From a bacterium (lineage in GTDB: Bacteria; Latescibacterota; UBA2968; GCA-2709665), in NCBI GenBank assembly GCA_027619145.1, contig JAQCGA010000069.1:1-11330 (forward strand): a stretch of DNA of 11,330 nt, read 5' to 3'. The translations under genes were made by a program, and so were the position numbers. A model generated the notes under the pieces. It saw only the letters and a program-made list of their open reading frames with translations. It was not told the origin of the DNA and did no database searches. Within the stretch, counting starts at the first letter, position 1, and the number at the start of each line of letters is the position of its first letter. Positions 7,402-11,330 of this stretch are shown here, piece after piece.

Positions 7402-8615
7402 CTGCCACCCCGCAACGGTGCCGCCATCAACCCCGCATACACATCCACCCCCCGCGCCAACTCTTCCAGATCAATCCACTCATCTGCCGTATGCGCCTGC
7501 GCAATATCCCCCGGCCCAAGCACCACCGCCGGCACACCAGAAGGCCCAAAACTACTCGCATCCGTTCCATACCCTACACCCTGTAACTCGCCCGACAATC
7601 CCATCTCCTCCAGCACACCTCCTACAAACTTCCCAAATCCCTCCGCCCCATGCGGGTCCAGTGGCGCATCCAGCATATCCGGTGGGTCCTGAAACACACG
7701 AAACGTTTCGTCCTCTGCCCGCAACTGTTCCAACAATCGCTCCACAGTCGGCTGCACCGTTTCCGGATCTTCTCCAGGAACCACCCGCCGGTCCACGTGA
7801 ATCTCACAATGCTCCGGAATAATATTAATCTGCACACCGCCCTGAATCAGATTGATACTACACTGTGCCTTCCCCGTGAGCGGGTGTTCGGCCACCAGGG
7901 AACCAATATATTCCTCCTCAAGCACTTCAATCACCTTCGTCATCATCCGTATCGCAGACTTTCCACGCGAAGGATCCGAAGAATGCGCAGCAATCCCTTC
8001 CGTCCGAATCCGCCATCTCACAACTCCGTTGTGTGCCGCAACCACACGAAGCCTCGTAGGCTCGCCCACAATCACCCCATCGGCTTTCCATCCCAATGCA
8101 GGCTGATGGGTTTGCGCGAACGTACGCACCCCCGTCTTCCCCACCTCTTCATCCAGCATGTACACAATCGCCACATTATTCGGTTTGTCGGCCCCATCCG
8201 CATACTGCTTCAACGCCCACAACATGGCAGCACCCGTCCCCTTCGTATCACACGCCCCTCGCCCATACATTCGCCCGTCCTCAACCCTGCCAGCAAACGG
8301 ATCCACCGTCATCCCCTGCACACTCACCGTGTCCAGGTGACTCTCGAACAAAAGCCAGGGCGCTTTTTCATCCACAACATGGCTCACCAGCAAATTAAAT
8401 CCTTCACCACTCACCGGCAACCGCTGCGTAGAAAAGCCCATCGCCTGCGCCTGTTCATCCATATACTCAGAAAGCGCCAATTCCGCATCCGGTTTCCCGG
8501 AAATCTTCGCATTCACCGTATCGAACCCCACCATTGCCTTCAGCAGAGACTCACACGAATCGTGTATTTGTGCCAACACCGCCTCCCTTTCGTCCAGTTC
8601 ACTGTTCTGAAACAC
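7383..8615 (-). CDS. M20 family metallopeptidase (ArgE/DapE/carboxypeptidase G2 type)
   Basis: This 410-residue protein is a two-zinc M20 hydrolase that removes an acyl or amino-acid group from an amide. The site is complete: H93 with D95 (ESHLDTV), D123 (GRGACDTKG), catalytic E156 and metal E157 (LDEEVG), E185 (VGEPT) and H375 (AQAHTADEW). H211 (AAHSS) marks the dimerisation lid. E185 matches the DapE/ArgE pattern, but family membership does not fix the substrate; a cluster-specific N-acyl or peptidyl group is plausible. It has no signal peptide, so it is probably cytoplasmic. The GTG at 8615 overlaps the upstream lyase gene by 17 bases. A TTG at 8576 (residue 14), 5 bases after AGGGAGG, is a credible alternative giving 397 residues. 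The last few residues are encoded by an AT-rich repeat. Confidence 0.88.
   Translation of the reverse strand: MFQNSELDEREAVLAQIHDSCESLLKAMVGFDTVNAKISGKPDAELALSEYMDEQAQAMGFSTQRLPVSGEGFNLLVSHVVDEKAPWLLFESHLDTVSVQGMTVDPFAGRVEDGRMYGRGACDTKGTGAAMLWALKQYADGADKPNNVAIVYMLDEEVGKTGVRTFAQTHQPALGWKADGVIVGEPTRLRVVAAHNGVVRWRIRTEGIAAHSSDPSRGKSAIRMMTKVIEVLEEEYIGSLVAEHPLTGKAQCSINLIQGGVQINIIPEHCEIHVDRRVVPGEDPETVQPTVERLLEQLRAEDETFRVFQDPPDMLDAPLDPHGAEGFGKFVGGVLEEMGLSGELQGVGYGTDASSFGPSGVPAVVLGPGDIAQAHTADEWIDLEELARGVDVYAGLMAAPLRGGRFQIAK
8582..8588 (-). promoter_or_regulatory. Ribosome-binding-site-like sequence favouring a TTG start for the M20 gene
   Basis: AGGGAGG on the minus strand precedes GTG 8579 by 2 bases and TTG 8576 by 5 bases, both in the M20 frame. 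The GTG at 8615 has only a weak GAG-type match upstream. If TTG 8576 is used, the M20 gene starts 22 bases after the lyase stop instead of overlapping it. Confidence 0.4.
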
Positions 8616-11330
8616 TCAACCATCTCGAACTCAAAACCGTAACCTCTCCACAATCCAGGGCCGGATAATCTCGAACCGTAATCGAATCCGGAGTCACCGA
8701 TTCAATCTCGAACCCGGTCTGTGGCGGCGGGGCATCCGGGTCGCTAAACGTGCCGGCAGGTCCGCTCGCCAGCACATACGACCCAGCGCCAGCCAACCCA
8801 TCCGGCAACGGCTCCGCAAGATAGAACGTCTGCTCAGACACGGAACGCACCGGAAGCGTTACGCTTGCCCCAGGTGAGTCGATCCGGAAATCCCCACATT
8901 CCAGGTGGGTTCCCTTCAGCAAATACCCCTGTGTCGCCCGTCCATTGGTATCTACGGACACAAACGCGAACTCTCCGGCCGCACGAACCGGACCATATTG
9001 CCTTTGTTCCTGATCACGCGTTGAAATGATATAATCCGTCCGCCCCTCCAGTTGCACCTCCACCGCCAGCACACCGGCAGTAGCATCCTCCGCCAGCAAC
9101 CGCACCTCCAGCACTGGCGATACCCCATCCTGATACGGCACAACGACAGCGGCAAACCCGGTGGCCAGCACCTCGCCTTCCTTCCGTGAACAGTGCTCGG
9201 CCATAACCTGCTGAATCGGTGGCTTCTCGAATTCCTCAGCAGGCATCTGGTGCCTCCACCCCGGTGCATCCACAATCAGAATCCGATCCACAGAGTTCTG
9301 CGAATTCAACAACCGCAACTCCAGATTCACATCTCCAGACTTCCACGAGAACGTATAGGGTGTTTCAGGTGTAACGGTCCTCGGATTTTTTACCCATCCG
9401 GAATAATCGCGATCATCCCGAGGAGGAGGCAACACCACAGGTTTTGGCGCAGGTTCATCTGGCACCATTCCCACCATGCTCCCATTACAATGGAAACAAT
9501 ATTTGTGATTCTCTCCTCCCTTGACCCTGAAAAAATCCACAACATACGCCTGCCCATCTGTCCGTCGAACCAGGGCGCTCGTCCGACAATATTCTTCGCA
9601 TTGTGGGTACACCTGAAAACCGGAAGCCTGCACCACTTCAACGCCCGGCGTCACCCCGAACAATTCCAGATTGGAACCCGCCGGTGCTTCAGAAGATTGG
9701 CATTTGTCGTCCACCAGCACCAGATTGTGCGAAGCCGTACTCTTTGTCCAGTACTGTCCACCTACCGGACGGTCAGGAGCCAGCGCGCTATCTCCTGAAT
9801 AATACCCCCGATCGGACGCCAGTTCCTCTCCATAGGCATAAAAGCTCAACGCCAGAATATCCGGATGTTCGTGCCCCGTCCGGAGCGTCCACCGATGCTC
9901 ATGCCCCGTTAAGAAAAGCGCTGTATCATTCTCCTCCCGGCCTCCACGCAACACGCCCACATGCCACCCTGGAAACCACTCCGAACGCAACGGCAATGCG
10001 ACCGGCTCTTTCGGTGCCTGGAGATCGGGAGAACGGTACCACAGTGAATACTCGCTCCCTTTTGCGGAAAGAGCCGCACCCTGCGCACTCTCCAGCAACC
10101 CCGCATACATTCCACCAAACCGCGCAGCCAGAAAATCCACAAAATCCACACCCAGGGTTGAACCGTACACGGTATCTGCAATCACCGGCAAACGATTTCC
10201 CGGTGCCAGCATTCGTAAAGCCGCATCCGTAACCAGTTTATACTGACCCACCTCGTACAGATTCAGGTTTTCGATCCGTGAGCCCGATTCCGGCTGGTAA
10301 TCGGGAGGATCGCTGTAGCCTAAAAGAAGATCGGGGAGCGGGCGCAACTGGCTAAAATTATACAACCCGTACCCCGGCGTATCCGTATAAAAACCGTCAA
10401 ACTGATATCGCTGCACCAGCATTCTATTAAACCCTTCCAGCGCGTGCCGCACCCGTTTGGGCTGTTTTAAAAACACACCCAGAGCCGCACTGATTGCAAA
10501 ATAACCCATCCCTTTATTGTGCACCGCACCCCAGTGCTCCCAATCCACACACGCGGGCACAAGCAACTCATCGCGGATACGGCGTTCCGTCTCCTCACCC
10601 AGCAACCGGGTGCCGTCTGAATCTTCCGCATCTCGGATCAAGTCGTACGCAACAACTGAACCCAGCAACCATCTGTAATCATTCGCGTGGTCCTCCAGCC
10701 GTCCTCCACCCCAAAATCCATTGTCGAACACGGCAAATCCCGTCTCCGAATCAATCCCCGTCAGATATGCATGCCGCACAGCCTCAGGAGCAAAACGGCC
10801 ACCTCCTTCATACTCCCCCAAATTCGCAGCCACTTCGGCAGGTGGTAAATCCACAAAAAAATTCCGGTACGTCCTCCAGAGATAATTGGGATACACCTGA
10901 ACGAATCGTTCCAAAATCCACACGCATCGATCTACGTAGGCGATCTCACCGGTAAGCACATACAACTTGCTCAACAACAGAGCCTGATCCGCGGCCCACC
11001 TCGCTCTGTACAATCGAGCCAACCCGCTGAAACTCGTCATCATCGGTTGTCCCGAAGCGGTTGTAAACGCGTACTTCTCCCGCTCTTCGGGATGCTCTCG
11101 CTCACCCGGGGTCTCATAATACGGTATGGCCTGCCCCATTCGGGGCAACTCCAGCACGCCTGTTTCCGGGTAGGCATCATTCGGAAACACCACATTGCAA
11201 TCGTTGCACCTCACCTGCTCGGGAGCTTCAGGCCCAACCCAGGAAAAACGTGCTCGACCCATCCGTGACTGTTTACCCACACAGGCAGGACATGTCAAAT
11301 TGTAATGGGTCGTAGCTGTAAATTCTGGAA
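8599..11330 (-). CDS. Heparinase II/III-type polysaccharide lyase, 5'-partial
   Basis: The frame is open to the right edge of the window, so the true start and any signal peptide lie outside; 910 codons including the stop are partly or fully visible. The TTG at 11298 is not a convincing start, because coding (HYNLTCPAC) continues upstream of it. Numbering from the first full codon, two Cys pairs (C13-x2-C16 and C41-x2-C44) precede an alpha/alpha-toroid (about 90-430) containing HNKGMGY (270-276) and FYTDTPGYG. The beta-sandwich carries G-H-E-H-P-D (485-490), DRGYY and S-H-N (533-535), the family signature. A beta-rich region of about 350 residues follows. It probably cuts a uronate-containing glycan by beta-elimination outside the cytoplasm. 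Its motifs and C-terminal add-on parallel the lyase at the other end of the cluster, suggesting distant paralogues. The TGA at 8599-8601 overlaps the M20 GTG start. Confidence 0.85.
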   Translation of the reverse strand, partial: PEFTATTHYNLTCPACVGKQSRMGRARFSWVGPEAPEQVRCNDCNVVFPNDAYPETGVLELPRMGQAIPYYETPGEREHPEEREKYAFTTASGQPMMTSFSGLARLYRARWAADQALLLSKLYVLTGEIAYVDRCVWILERFVQVYPNYLWRTYRNFFVDLPPAEVAANLGEYEGGGRFAPEAVRHAYLTGIDSETGFAVFDNGFWGGGRLEDHANDYRWLLGSVVAYDLIRDAEDSDGTRLLGEETERRIRDELLVPACVDWEHWGAVHNKGMGYFAISAALGVFLKQPKRVRHALEGFNRMLVQRYQFDGFYTDTPGYGLYNFSQLRPLPDLLLGYSDPPDYQPESGSRIENLNLYEVGQYKLVTDAALRMLAPGNRLPVIADTVYGSTLGVDFVDFLAARFGGMYAGLLESAQGAALSAKGSEYSLWYRSPDLQAPKEPVALPLRSEWFPGWHVGVLRGGREENDTALFLTGHEHRWTLRTGHEHPDILALSFYAYGEELASDRGYYSGDSALAPDRPVGGQYWTKSTASHNLVLVDDKCQSSEAPAGSNLELFGVTPGVEVVQASGFQVYPQCEEYCRTSALVRRTDGQAYVVDFFRVKGGENHKYCFHCNGSMVGMVPDEPAPKPVVLPPPRDDRDYSGWVKNPRTVTPETPYTFSWKSGDVNLELRLLNSQNSVDRILIVDAPGWRHQMPAEEFEKPPIQQVMAEHCSRKEGEVLATGFAAVVVPYQDGVSPVLEVRLLAEDATAGVLAVEVQLEGRTDYIISTRDQEQRQYGPVRAAGEFAFVSVDTNGRATQGYLLKGTHLECGDFRIDSPGASVTLPVRSVSEQTFYLAEPLPDGLAGAGSYVLASGPAGTFSDPDAPPPQTGFEIESVTPDSITVRDYPALDCGEVTVLSSRWLSVSEQ

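Noticed and set aside
11296..11298. TTG as the start codon of the right-hand lyase
   Set aside because: The frame stays open with sensible coding (PEFTATTHYNLTCPAC) up to the window edge, no ribosome-binding site precedes it, and the family has a longer N-terminal part. The gene is truncated by the window.

Overview
The window holds one strand-uniform gene cluster. All six confident genes read on the minus strand, so transcription enters at the right edge and leaves at the left. Gaps are small: one 17-base overlap, then 87, 65-72 and about 150 bases. This suggests a single operon, although no promoter was identified. In transcription order the genes are: (1) a large heparinase II/III-type polysaccharide lyase, 5'-truncated by the window edge; (2) an M20 metallopeptidase of the ArgE/DapE type; (3) an amidohydrolase-2/lactonase-like TIM-barrel protein; (4) an exported tandem nitrilase-fold protein; (5) a protein with the neutral ceramidase N-terminal-type fold; (6) a second large heparinase II/III-type protein with a Tat lipoprotein signal. 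A possible 57-codon gene bridges genes 5 and 6. The left edge, just after the last stop, carries a GC-rich hairpin that could end the transcript.

The logic looks degradative. Two distantly paralogous lyase-like proteins flank four hydrolases, at least three of which belong to families that often cut C-N (amide or peptide) bonds. I infer that the cluster handles a uronate-containing, N-acylated or peptide-substituted glycan, or a related amide. The lyases and the nitrilase-like protein would act outside the cytoplasm. The M20, ceramidase-like and amidohydrolase proteins have no visible signal peptides and would act inside on released products. The substrate cannot be read from the sequence. 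No transporter, sulfatase, SusC/SusD pair or regulator lies in the window.

The organism cannot be named. GC content appears to be in the mid-50s percent (a visual estimate), coding is dense, and codons on the coding strand often end in G. Heparinase II/III, ceramidase-like, amidohydrolase and C-N hydrolase genes together, plus an AT-rich 21-base-period repeat between genes, recall environmental Planctomycetota, Poribacteria or Latescibacterota genomes. That is an impression from memory only.

No RNA genes, insertion sequences, CRISPR arrays or plus-strand genes were found, and no gene-free stretch exceeds about 150 bases.
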